Made by a program: the position numbers and the translations under genes
The notes under the pieces: model-generated
The model's input: the letters and a program-made list of their open reading frames with translations, nothing else
Databases searched by the model: none
Told to the model about the DNA's origin: nothing
Source: Deuterostichococcus epilithicus
Taxonomy: Eukaryota; Chlorophyta; Trebouxiophyceae; Prasiolales; Stichococcaceae
Length of the DNA stretch: 64,000 nt
NCBI GenBank assembly: GCA_033439295.1
Contig: JAVTLE010000007.1
Span: 186,001-250,000, forward strand
Reading direction: 5' to 3'
Shown: piece after piece, positions 47,560 to 58,510 of the stretch
How positions within the stretch are numbered: position 1 is the stretch's first letter
Layout of the letters: the number at the start of each line of letters is the position of its first letter

Positions 47560-50500
47560 TCACCCGAATGACCGGATTAAGCCGCCATGTGGTTGCAGCG
47601 GGTGGCGTTGTATATGTGCTGATACAGGGAGAACTGCATCACACATACGCAGGAAAGTCACAGCGTCTGACCTGCCGCCTTGATTGCCGCCTCGCGCGCG
47701 GCCACGGGCGCCGCCGCCGCCCTGCCGCCTGCCTCCACCGCCGCCGCCGCGCTGTCCGCCGCTGCGGCCAGCACCCCCGCCGCGGCCGGCAGCACCCCTG
47801 CCNCGGCCTCCGGCCACCCGGCCGCCGCCTCGATTGCCGGCCGGCTGGCGCAGCGGCGCGCCGCCGCCCGTGGGGCGTGCCGCNGGGCCCCGACCCGGGC
47901 CCCGCCCGCCCTGCTGCCCCTGCTGCCCGCCTGCGCGAGACGCAACTCTGTCTCGGCCACCAGCGGGCAGCGGCAGACGAGCGCTGCTACTGTTGCCCCC
48001 CACCCCCCCGGGCTAGCGGTGTTCATCAGAGGGAAGTGCAGCGGCCCGTTGCCTCCGGCGGCGCACGCACGCTGCTTCATTCCCGCTCGACACCCCAAAC
48101 ACCTCCTCGGCAGCAGGGGCACGGCCGCGCAGGTGCCCGCCCACCACATCCTGGCCCCTCAGATGCGGGATAGTCAAGCAGCAGGTTCACCTGGGGCGGC
48201 GCGCAGTGGCAGGCTCGGCAGTCGCGCGGCGCCGCAGGCGTCCAGCAGCCGGCGTACGCGTTGGTCGCACAGCGGGCACCCAGTGAAGGCGGGCTCCACG
48301 TCGGCTGGGATGCGCGGCCGCCGGAAGCGGAACGCCAGCTGCCTGCAGGCGGCAAGAAGCAGCCCGTCACGCCAGCGATTCCACGCATCGAGTAGCCTGC
48401 CGACTCTTGCTTTCGCCTCCATGTGTGGAGCAATGCAGCCTTTCGGATTACCTGCCGCTCAGCATCGCATCAGCGGAGGCACTTCCCAAGGTGTGACCTC
48501 TGCCGCTGTTGTGCAGACGAGCCCAAACTCTCGAGTTTGCTGTCCCGGAATTACGAAGGCGTGCAGCTGCCCAAACCGCGATGATCTCGTTGCCAATGAG
48601 CCGACCGCAGCCGCCTGGCGCTGCTGCAGCGGGGGAACCCGCGCCACGCAGCTTGTCTGGAGGAAGGTCTCCGATGGTCTCGGCCTAACATGTCAGGTGC
48701 CCTCTTTGCACCCCACCTGATGTTGCCGGCGCAGGAGGCGCAGCGCTGGTCAGTCGGCACGGCGTCCGCCAGCGCCGCAGGGAACACCACGCGCCTGTCA
48801 CACAATGGGTGGGCGCCGCAGGCCACCAGGAAGGCCTCCCCCGCCTTGCGCAGCGCCAGCCGCCCGCCGCACATCGCGCACCCGCCTGGAATTGTGTGTC
48901 AACGGTTCTCCATGTCAGGCAGGTTGGCGACAGGGCTGGCGGGCAGTAATTGCAACCTAGCCACCAGGAGAGTCCCCCCCACCCGCGCACAGCGCCAGCT
49001 GCCCGCCGCATGCCGTGCAGTGGCCTGTGATCGTGTTCGGACACATTTTGAGGTCGGGCAAGTGAGATGGCATGGCTGACCTGGGTGGCGGTGCAAGAAG
49101 CAGGCCTCGCCCGCCTTTGCGCAGAGCCAGGTGCCCGCCTCACGCCGCGCAATTGCTTGCGGGTTGCGGTGCATGAAGGATCATGTCTAGGTCACACGAG
49201 GCGAACTGTGGCAGGCTGGCTACCTGGAAATGAGAGTAGCGCCGCCTGCGTTGCCTGCATACCACGGCGCAAGCACCCGCAGGAAACCACGCGGTCGCAC
49301 GGTGATCTAGCGTCTTCGCGATGCTGTTGAGTTGTTATTGCCCTGGTGCACACCCAGATCAGATCTGGAAGACTGCAATATGCCGCTGCTGCCTGCGGCC
49401 CAGCACAGATGCGCCACCAAAGCGCAGGAGCTGTCCGAGACACATTCACGGCATTGCCGGACCACTTTCCCCGCCTGCTGAACGCTCACCAATATCTGCG
49501 ATGGGCGTGCCGCTGTCGCCGCCGCCCGCGCCTCCGCCGCCACCGGCACGCCCAAAGAAGGCTGCCACCTCCGCCTCCAGGGTCCCCGCTCGGCGCTGCG
49601 CCTCCTGAAAGTCAGCGCGGAAGGCCTGCACCGCCTCCGCCAGCACCGCCTCCTGCGTGTGGACATGCGTAACAGACATCAAGCGCGCGTGAGGCCAGCT
49701 GCGCCTCCTGGGAATCCGCGTGGAAGGCCTGCATGCATCGCCTCCGCCAGCACTGCGGGGAATCTGCATAGCAAACACAGAAGAGCTGCGCCTCCTGAAA
49801 GCCCGTGCGGCATGCCTGCACCGCCTCCGCCAGCACCACCTCCTATGGGAATCGTCAAGACACACTGCGGTGCCCTGAAGGCAGGCCTGCACTTCTGCAG
49901 CACCATCCATTCAGCGGATTCTGCTCTGAGACCGGCAAAGCTGTCTTTCAAGCGGATAGGCAGGACTTGAAGGATGACAAGTGTCAATGAAAGCACACTA
50001 AGGGCACTGCGCCCGGCCTGCAACGCTGTCCCGATTCTGTTGAGCATCTGATGACATGCTGAAAACCCGAGTTCTGGGCCGACAGCCCTGCTCATCTGTG
50101 GCACCTGCAGCAGACTCCTCGATCCCTTCTGCTCGTTGAAAGTAAAATGTATCTTTGTCACTTTGAGATAGGAAGGGAATTGCCACTCGCCTTGGTGCGG
50201 GCGCCGCGTGCAACGGCGGCGATGTTGGCCTCGATCTTGCCGCGCAGGTCGGGCAGCCACAGGTTTGCCAGCCCCATGGCACGGTAGCCGCCCACCAGCG
50301 CCTCCCCCAGCGGCGTCGGCGCGAATGTCATCTGCGCGTCCTTCTCCGCATACCTGCAGCGTGCGATGCGTGTCTTGATGTGTTCATTCGACGCACGCAA
50401 ACTCACGAACAAAACCAATCCGATCAGATCGCACTGAAATGAAACTCTACGTCGATGCAGTCGAAGCACTCACCTGGTCTCCTCACATCTATTCTAGAGG

Positions 50501-53500
50501 AAACCGCCCGTGCGCAGCAGGGCTTGAGACGCACCCGCGGTCGAGCTGCTTCTGGATGTGCTCCGCGACGGTGGCATCGGTGCCGATGCCATAGCGCTCC
50601 ATGGCGGATATGAGCGCCGCCTCCGTCAGCCGCGGCGGCGCTGCAGTCGCGCTCTGCGGCGGCACGGATTGCAGATGTGTAACCTGGTGTTCTCAACTGA
50701 CAACTCGGATTCCCTGGCGCTCCACCGCCAAGATGAGGGCGGCCTCTGTCACAGGCATGGCGGCGGCGCCGAGGCGCGCTGCGGCGCGGGCACCAGCACT
50801 GCATTTGCTTCCGAAGGGTCAGGTGTCCACTCAGCAGGGCCATACAAGGCCCCTGCCAGGTGTCAGGGCTCAGGTCTGTGTCATCAACAATGAACTTGCA
50901 CAGTTTCTTGGGACTGGAGGCACGTAGCAGTCCTCCTGGCTCAGCGCCTGCTGTGACCCAGTGAGCGGTCGGCGCCGAATTTGAGCCTGCATAATAGTGT
51001 TCCTCACCTGGTGCAGCGTCAGGTCGGAGGGCGTGAAGCGCTGGGCCTCGGTGAATACCGGCAGGTTGGCGTTGCCGCCCCAGCTGGTGTATGGGTACAC
51101 CTCCAGCCAGTTGCGCTGCGTCACCATGAGACCTGCAGGGCAGTTGCCAGTGAGGATCAGAGCCTTGGACGAGATGTGCTTGTCAAATTTACAAATTTAC
51201 GATTTACAAATTTACTCGTTTGCCGCCCAATTGGTGTACCGGGTCCCATCCAGCCATGTGCGCTGTCATCATCAACAGGCCCGGCGGCAGCAACACAGCG
51301 AATAGCGGTTCTGTCCTGCCTGGCTCAGCTGGTTTCCTTTTCCGCACAGCTGGTTGCGGCGAGATGCCTTACGGTTTGCATTACATCACCACTGGGTCTT
51401 CGGGAGCAGGCAGGCAATAGACAGGCAATGCGCTGGTCCCCAAGATCTGAATGCCTGTTGCACTATGCAGGTGCGGAAGGACCTGTAATTCTCGAGCGGC
51501 CTGCATTGTCGCCTGTGTTTCAGCATGCTGGCGAGCACCGCGTTGGGCCTACCGTGCTGCTACACCTGCTGCTGCTGATAAGCATGCATGGCGCAGCCAG
51601 CACGATGCCTGGCTGCCGGCTCGCTTTCCTGCACTATGAGCGACTTGCCGGCGGCAGAGGGAGTCCAGCAGCCTACCCGTGGTGAGGAAGACCTCCTCTG
51701 TAATGCCGATGGTGACGGTCGTCTCGAAGCCGATGGCGGGCTGCGAACACGCTCTGCGGTTGGGCAAGGGGGTCGGGCAGTCGCCAATGTAACCAAATCT
51801 TTGAGGCAGGCACCGGACCATCAGCAAGGACAGCTAATTGAGCTGTTTGTATGGTGCATGCCACAGGGCAGTGCAGTGTCTGCATGTGCTGCACCGCGCA
51901 GGGCAGCTGGGAGCAGCATCTGGCTCGGAGGACCTGGTCAGCAGAACGCACGCACCGCCCCGTATGCGACGACCTTCCCTTTGATGCCTCTGCCGTGTAT
52001 GACTGCGGCTGAATGCACCCTGCGAAGGTACAGCAGGGGGAGGCGAGGACGCACGCGAGGAAGGAGCGGACGATGAACTCGTAGAGCGCCGTCTTGTCGC
52101 GTCCCCAGCTAGCCTCGCCGGCGGTGTAGCGCGTTGGGTGGATGGGCGGGTGGGCTTTGTCGTCGTGGCCACCGCCCGGAGGCCGCCGGAACATGGGGCC
52201 CGCCACCATGGCGGTCGCGTGCGCGCCCCACCGGGCGTCGCCCGTCTGCTGCTGCACCATGGCCTGCGGCGGGTTTTGGGAACGGATGCTGTCACAGCCG
52301 CTGTTGAGCAATGGAGGAGGCGAGGCCTCATGAGGTGCTGGCAGCATGCCTGGCTGCCGCCTTTGCGCCTGTGCGAAGCTGCACTCTTGGGCAGCCCTCC
52401 TGATGTCCCTTCCGGTGAGTGAGCGCAGCGATGGAACAATCACACAGACAGCTGCAGTGGCCATAGTGGTCGGCATGGATATGGTTGCGCGGGGGACCAC
52501 TGGAGCAGCTTGAGGCAGCTTCTTCAATTTTTCCATGGGATGAGGGAAACGACAGACTCATGCAGGGCGCCGCACCAGCAGGTCGTAGCCGGCGTCGAAT
52601 TGGTCGGTCTCCGTGCGCGGGTAGGAGATGAAACCCGCCTGGTACAGCTCCTCCGCCAGCTTCATGATGCGCTCACCTATGCGGCAGGAGAATCAGAGAT
52701 AAAATTCGTGGCTGACTTCGCTGAGCAGCGTGTGTCGTGCATCTGGTACAGCTCCTCCACCAGCTAGCCTGTGCAGATTTAGGGAGTTTTTGATGGCACG
52801 TTCAAAAGCATTGTGAGTCTGTCAGCGTCTCTCACGGCTCATCCGCAAGAGCTCCACGATCCCCTCGCCTACGAGCGTGGCGATGCAACCAGGCATCAGC
52901 TTTGAACAGTTCTGGTGTGTCTCGGACAGAGATGAATGAGGCAGCGGACACATCATGCCCAGCGACGACGCTGCTTGCCACCTCGGGGCCAGTCGAGCCT
53001 GCGCATGCACCAACCATGAGACCTGCTCCAACCCCAGCGAGATACATGGTCTGCCTGCTGCCAACCCCTTCCCGATACACGCTCCCGAGGCATCTGCCCG
53101 ATGCGACAGCCCTGCAGCATGCGGCTGTCCATCGCACTCGGCTGTCCACCGCACGCGCTCGCATCCCACTTGTTGAGCTCTGCTTTTCGCTGGAAGCGGC
53201 ACCTGGCAGGCGCAGGACGCGCGTTGCCGTCTTCTGCATGTCCAGCGTCGACAGCGGGTGCGGCGGCCACCGCTTCCGCTCCTGCCCCTCCACCTGCGCG
53301 CAGGCGTGACAAGTGTTGGGGCAACGAATCTTGCACAGGTGGGCAGCCGCTGCTTGGACAGGGGGTCCCTGCCACTCACAAGGCTGCGTCCCAGTCTGCT
53401 GTGCGCAGATGCTGACTGCACGTCAACGTGCTCTGCCCCACTTCCAGAATCAGGAGACTTCCATTTGATGGCAAAATGAGCGTCCTCGTCGAATGGACTC

Positions 53501-56379
53501 CTGTTGCAGCGAGGCGCACAGAGTGCCGCAGGCTGCCCCGCTCATGACCTCAGCGCCAACAGCTCCTGCATGCAATGCGCTGCGGCTCGGGCTGCCTCGA
53601 CTCATGGCAGCCCGCGGCCCCGGCTCGGCTGCCCACCTTCAGCACCGTGGCCGTCGGCTGTGCCACGCAGGGTTCGTACAGCATGACCGCCGCCGCATGG
53701 TCGAACAGCCGGCCGCGCGCCCATCTGCGCGTTACAGGGGGTGCTCCCTGAGCCCGGCACTCCCGACGCATAGCATGCTGTCCTCCTGGCGTCGCTCATA
53801 TCCATACATGGTTTGCTTGCTCTGCTGTCACTCCGTTCCAGGAGGTGTCTGCAAGGAAGCGTTGAATGCTGCTGCAGGGCCAGCAGTGTGAGGCAAGGGT
53901 GCAGGCGTTCTCGGTGAATTGCCGTGTAGCAGCTCCAGCAGCCTGGGGGGCTCACCGAAACTCGCAGGACTTGCCACCAGCCTCCCTGTAGCCCACCTTG
54001 ATCTCCCAACAGTCCTCTGGCACGAAGCTCTGAATCTCCCTGCGGCCGATGGGTTCGATGGTCTAAACACGCCATAGTGACCAGTCAAAGGTGGGAGAGA
54101 TGGTTGTTACTGCATTGCACTCCTGCTGCAGGTATGGGTAGGTTAGTATGCCACACACTCGTGCATCGCGAGAGCGGGGCACGGTACAGGTCGCAGGTGC
54201 GCTCAGGCAGGCACATGCCAATACCGCCGCAGGGAAGCTGCATTTGTTGCCGGCAAGATTTTATTACTGACTGCGCACCAAGCACGCTGTACGATGAGGC
54301 CCAGGGTTGGGAATTGGCAGGGGCCGTAGCTGATGAGCGGCTTGTCGTCAATGCCACCGCCCGCCCAGTCAAACTTGCTCTGCGGCCAGGGCACTTTAAC
54401 GCTCGCATCAGATTCCTTTGCCGGCGTCTGGGAGTGTGCTTGATCGCTGTGTTGAGACCGTGCAAACATACGCAGATTAGTCCCAACCATGTTGCCATTG
54501 TCCAGGCAATGCCATGCACTCGGGTACTGCAGGTTTCGATCCTGCTGCAATGCATCGATCTGCTAAAGCCTCGATCCAGCGGCAGCTCAGCGGCGCACCT
54601 GCAGCAGCAGCGTCTGGTAGCGGGTGAAGGCAGCTCCAATGCGCAGGTCTATCTCCTGCCGCGCATCCACCGCCCGTGACGCATCCTCGTCCGGCGCCAC
54701 CTGCAGGCGTGGCAGGGGCATACACTTGACCGATCAACAGAAATCGTGGTGCTGAACGGACAGAGCGCAGGTTGATCTCCTGCCGCACGTCCACCGCCCG
54801 GGACACATCCTCATCAGGTGCCGCCTGCATGTGCAGCAGGCATGTGCAGTGGAGCCAGTAGAGGAGAGAAGAAAAACCCGAGAGAGAACAGCTCCAGGAG
54901 TTGCCCTGCCGTGCATCCATTCGCCGCTGCCAAGTGTTCTCATTCGGCGCCATCTGTGACGATGGCTCTCAAGAACACGTGTAATGAGGTCCCGGGGAAA
55001 AAGGAGGATTGCGTCCCCACTGTACGTCCGCCACAACTAAGGCATACTCGTCCAGCGCCACCTGTCAGCAGAATCTAAAAAGCTTTCAGGAAAGTCTGGC
55101 AGGATGCAGGTGTACATAGATTCCCTGCGGCGCATGTACCGCCCTGCACTCGTCCTCTCCCAATCACACTTACTGGCATGGAAGGAGAGCGCAAATCCCA
55201 GAGGAGAAGTAGTTAGTATTACATTCTTACTATTAATATATTGCTTGTAAGCCAATAGTGCTCAAGGCATCAGATGTGCTCCAGTACCCATACATGACAG
55301 CACAACCATCAGCACCAATGCGCTCCCGCAGATGAGCGGAAAGCGCCAGCGCCAGTGCTCACAAGGTTGCCGATGGCGCGCGTCAGATCCGCGAAGATGA
55401 GCGCCGAGAAGCGTGCGCGCTTGATCGTCAGCCGCGGGTTAGCGCGTCGGCACACTTCGATGACCTGCGCATAGATGCTCACACCCTGGACTCTGCCCGA
55501 TGAGCTTCGAGCTTGTGGCTTGCCTGGCGGCTGCGCAGCACCCGTTCACGACCTGCATGTGGAACCTGCCCTGCCGGCTGCGCGGCACCAGCGGTCGCTG
55601 CTCCACACATGCACTCCCGCCACCGCTCCCCCGCTCCCCCACAGGCATGACGTGCTGCGTCATAAAACACGTCCGCACACAGGGGCAGACGAGAGGACAC
55701 GGGCCTGCCCGTCGTTGCGGTGCCAACGGCCCCACCTCGAAGCTGATGTTCTCGCCCTCCCGATCGCAGTCCAGCCACAGCACCAGCCACTGGCACCGCC
55801 GCGCCTCAGTCTCCAGGTTGCGCCGCAGCGCCGCCTTGTCCTGTGTCAATAACCAGACAGACAATCTACCACACGGTTGGTGGATCCCTCAAAGCGTGCA
55901 GATCGCAGGCAGCGGGGCTCCAGTCCCGATGATTTTGAGCCTGACCGCTCCTCAGCAAACGGCCTGACGCGGCATGGGCGCCGCAAGTGGCGCGGCGTGG
56001 TCCCACCTGCGGCACGGCTTTCACGACGGGCGCGGAGAAGAGCTCCACCGGGCTGCAGGAGCGCCAGCCCTTGTGGCTGGCGGGAAAGTCTAGCTCCATG
56101 AGGTGGCCGGCCACCGAGGTAAACGCCATGGCACAGTGATTGCCCTGCATCGTGTAGTCGAACTCGTAGACGCCATTATACTGTGCCCTGCGGAATGCGA
56201 TGCAAAACATTCGGCTTTCAGCCTTGACATCGCGGAAAGACCCGCATCGGTGTCACGCAGATTGCTGCAGAAGGGATGGCTCACGCTGTGGATCGGTAAC
56301 GGGCGCCGTTGTTGCTGAGGATCCTGGACACCTCCTTGGCGACGCTGGGCTTTTCTGCCACATTCAGGACGTGAAGCAT
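47560..56379 (-). CDS. TOP3A: DNA topoisomerase III (type IA), TOP3-alpha-like
   Basis: A type IA topoisomerase that, with RecQ helicase and RMI1, dissolves recombination intermediates in the nucleus. About twenty exons are on the minus strand. The ATG at 56379 opens [20 protein letters not shown], which carries the first TOPRIM Glu. Later exons give [18 protein letters not shown] (TOPRIM DxDxE, 55736-55840); [18 protein letters not shown] (54599-54700); [13 protein letters not shown] (54279-54379); [26 protein letters not shown] (53203-53293); [14 protein letters not shown] with the catalytic Tyr (52576-52676); [15 protein letters not shown] (52051-52263); FETTVTIGI (51677-51740); [18 protein letters not shown] (51008-51132); [20 protein letters not shown] (50535-50653); and [12 protein letters not shown] (to 50353). 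The C-terminus has a coiled-coil-like exon (49490-49652), CxxC zinc-finger exons (about 48716-48891 and 48190-48342) and an RGG-rich tail with two ambiguous bases (47803, 47884). Many introns carry decayed copies of the next exon. Confidence 0.92.
48940..49162 (-). repeat. Two decayed copies of the TOP3 zinc-finger exon
   Basis: The intact exon (48716-48891) reads [19 protein letters not shown]. At 48940-49022 the minus strand reads [17 protein letters not shown]. At 49076-49162 it reads NCAA, a stop, then [15 protein letters not shown]. Both copies are upstream in transcript order. The stop and the lost Cys residues show they are not functional alternatives. Confidence 0.85.
49695..49846 (-). 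repeat. Two decayed copies of the TOP3 coiled-coil exon
   Basis: The intact exon (49490-49652) begins [19 protein letters not shown]. At 49784-49846 the minus strand reads [19 protein letters not shown], and at 49695-49757 a frameshifted version keeps [13 protein letters not shown]. The three copies stand in tandem within about 350 bp, with the intact one last in transcript order. Confidence 0.9.
50705..50790 (-). repeat. Decayed copy of the TOP3 [16 protein letters not shown] exon
   Basis: The minus strand reads [19 protein letters not shown] and then stops, against [19 protein letters not shown] in the intact exon at 50535-50653. It lies upstream of it in the same intron. Confidence 0.88.
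51217..51282 (-). repeat. Decayed copy of the TOP3 YPYTSWGGN exon
   Basis: The minus strand reads [19 protein letters not shown], against [19 protein letters not shown] in the intact exon (51008-51132). It lies about 85 bp upstream. The copy is followed by an AT-rich tract with repeated AAATTTAC at 51186-51216. Confidence 0.8.
52730..52768 (-). repeat. Decayed copy of the start of the TOP3 active-site exon
   Basis: The minus strand reads a stop codon and then [13 protein letters not shown], against [19 protein letters not shown] in the intact exon (52576-52676). The copy stops resembling the exon before the catalytic Tyr. Confidence 0.85.
54772..54824 (-). repeat. Decayed copy of the TOP3 RQEIDLR exon, copy 1
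   Basis: After a minus-strand ACATGCAG acceptor it reads [20 protein letters not shown], against [20 protein letters not shown] in the intact exon (54599-54700). It lies about 75 bp upstream and is the best-preserved echo in the window. The second half of the exon ([11 protein letters not shown]) is absent, so splicing it in would not give a complete domain. Confidence 0.92.
54906..54952 (-). repeat. Decayed copy of the TOP3 RQEIDLR exon, copy 2
   Basis: The minus strand reads [18 protein letters not shown], recognisably related to [17 protein letters not shown]. It is further upstream and more diverged than copy 1. Confidence 0.75.
55021..55061 (-). repeat. Decayed copy of the TOP3 RQEIDLR exon, copy 3
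   Basis: After a minus-strand CTGACAG acceptor it reads [15 protein letters not shown], a distant version of [15 protein letters not shown]. The spacing of the copies (about 55,060; 54,950; 54,824; intact at 54,700) is close to 120 bp throughout, which suggests stepwise tandem duplication. Confidence 0.65.
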
Positions 56380-57225
56380 GCTAGCGAAACTGGCCCATGC
56401 TGCCTTTGCTGACTATCTCGGCAAGTGCATAACATGCCAGCGCCCACGTCGCACTCGTGGCGCTTTCGACCAACCGCGGAATCTGAACTCGAAGAGTGCT
56501 ATGAATCCTGCTTGCACAGTCGTGCTGGGATCGGCAGAGCTGAAAATCTCTGGTTTTGCCAAATCAAAAATCCTTTGGTTTGGCAAGGATTTTGAAGTTT
56601 TGAAGTTCAAAATTGAGATGAACAGGTGGGAAGCAGTGCAATCCTGGCAGACTTGCAGCTGGCGAGCCCGAAAAGCTTCAGCACATCGGCAGGCGAGGTA
56701 TGCATGGTGCGTCAGCTGCCATCGATGCAGCGGCTGCACCCCGACAAGTGCTCTGCGCCCCTGGCGGAGGAAGCGGCAAAGCATCTGGGGAAGCCAGAAA
56801 GGCGCTATGCCCAAGGTAGCGGCCAGGGGCGCAGAGCACTTGTCGGGGTGCAGTGCAGCATCAAGTCCTTGGATATCTTCTCCGACTCCTTCTTGCCGCT
56901 TTCTGTAACCAGCCCCTCGGGAGCTGCAAGCACAGCACAAGGTGGGTCCACGGCTCAGCGGCAGCTGCTCTACTTCCTATCAAAGTACAGCGGTTGCAGA
57001 CTGCAGTTGGCACGGCGCTGCTGATGTCAGCACTGATTGTTAACAGCTCGCATGTGCACATGCAGGACACCGGGCACGGCTTTTTCTGGCCGCTAATATG
57101 TGGACCATGGCCTCGGTGCTGCTGCGACCAGTTGCACGCCACCACAGCAAGCGACATGTGCGCGAGTGTTTCCAGATTGTATAGCTCATCGCTGTCTATC
57201 TTCACCTGTGTAAGGAGAGATTTGT
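56380..57225. other. Region upstream of TOP3 with a J-domain fragment
   Basis: It probably contains the TOP3 promoter. An AT-richer stretch at 56530-56610 has short inverted strings (ttgccaaa and tttggcaa). The inverted repeat at 56733-56852 is listed separately. No complete gene is seen. Confidence 0.4.
56733..56852. repeat. Perfect 32-bp inverted repeat carrying a J-domain HPD fragment
   Basis: The arms at 56733-56764 and 56821-56852 are exact reverse complements, starting CTGCACCCCGACAAGTGCTC and ending GCGCCCCTGGC, around a 56-bp loop. Read on the plus strand the left arm and loop give LHPDKCSAPLAEEAAKHLG, which resembles a DnaJ J domain around its HPD motif. Read on the minus strand the right arm gives ALHPDKCSAPLA. 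The rest of a J domain is not present on either side, so this is a fragment captured in head-to-head form. Confidence 0.8.
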
Positions 57226-57734
57226 GACCTGCAGTTTTACGAGAGATTGCACTTGCGCCTTCAACACATGCATGAACGCATCGAATCCCTTGCACCTTGC
57301 CTGTGTATATCGCAGGCACAGGTATGCTCGCTGGTGCGTTGGTCACTTATAGCTGGTCCTGTGTCTTGTGCATACAGTGGAACCGGGAGGCCCATTGTCG
57401 CTCCGTTCTACAGGTGCTCGTGCCGCTGCTGGCAACGTCGACACGGCTGGTGGTATTGCTCTCGTCTGACAACTGCAAATTCGACGAGGAGGTGGGTTAG
57501 TGGCTGCGCTTTGCGCCGCTGCCGCCTGCACCTCCACCACATCCTGCTGTGCAGCATCCTGCCGGATATGGCCGGAGCCTTCAGCCACCTCAGCGCCATG
57601 ACCAGCCATTTGATATGCTGTGGCCACGGCGGCGAGGGCGACAGTGGCTTTGCGCCAGAGTTCACGCACTGCACGGCGATGCCGGCTGCAGCTGTTCCTG
57701 TGTGTGAGTCAGACGGCGGCATGAATGCATGCTA

Positions 57735-57970
57735 CCGCAGCCGGAACCTGTCAGCAAGCTCAGCAGGGTGGAGACGATGCTGCTTAGGGACTTCGGGATC
57801 GGCGCCTCCCCAGCAGCGTCAGCGTGGTGCATTGCGCTCGCTGCGCGTTCCCGGGGTGAACAAGTTGTTAGTCCCCCAAGTAGGCGCATGGCCCGGAGGT
57901 GGCGCTGCCGGCGTCACTCGCAGCGCTGTTGGGCATGTTGCAGCGTCTGAGCATCTCGATGATGACATGT
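57735..57970 (+). pseudogene. Leucine-rich-repeat-like remnant, copy B
   Basis: The DNA corresponds to the LRR-like frame of copy A (SKLSRVETMLL is shared) but is shifted by small indels after about 57785, so no single frame runs through. It supports the view that this part of the duplicated block is not under selection. Confidence 0.4.
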
Positions 57971-58510
57971 CAGGCGCCGCTGCTGCGACTGACATTCCCC
58001 ACGCGACTGGGTGTGCGAGAGCTGGCTATCGGCTACCGCTGCATAGTTGCTGCTGCTGCTGCGCAAAACAGCGCGGCCTGAATTGTGACAGGCGGACGAC
58101 TGCACAGCGGCGGACAGATAGATCTATCAGGGTGGTGCGGCAAATCTGTCTGGCAGAACGCGTTTCTTCTGGATCGGCATGAGTGTGCAGGCATGCCCAA
58201 AGCGCACAGCATGCCGGCCATGTGGCACCTTGCAGTAGTGACAACGTAACCTCTACGGTGTTGGATCTTCGATGATTCCGAGATGCTGACCACTCAAATT
58301 CGGGGTCCGTCACACGGACGTCAAATTGTACATCTGACACTTCGTCTTCTGCACCATCGGTCGCATCGTAGCTGATACTCTATTCACTTGGCTGCATTAT
58401 CTCAGGCTGTTCATTACCTTTTACATTGCAAAACAGACTCTCGTTCTTTCAAGGGATCTACAGCCCTCGTCCCGGAGGTGACCTGAAAGCATCGGTCCTG
58501 CTCGCCTGAA

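Noticed and set aside
47680-48720. 346-residue plus-strand Ala/Pro-rich ORF
   Set aside because: It is antisense to the RGG tail and zinc-finger exons of TOP3, which have clear family motifs and splice sites.
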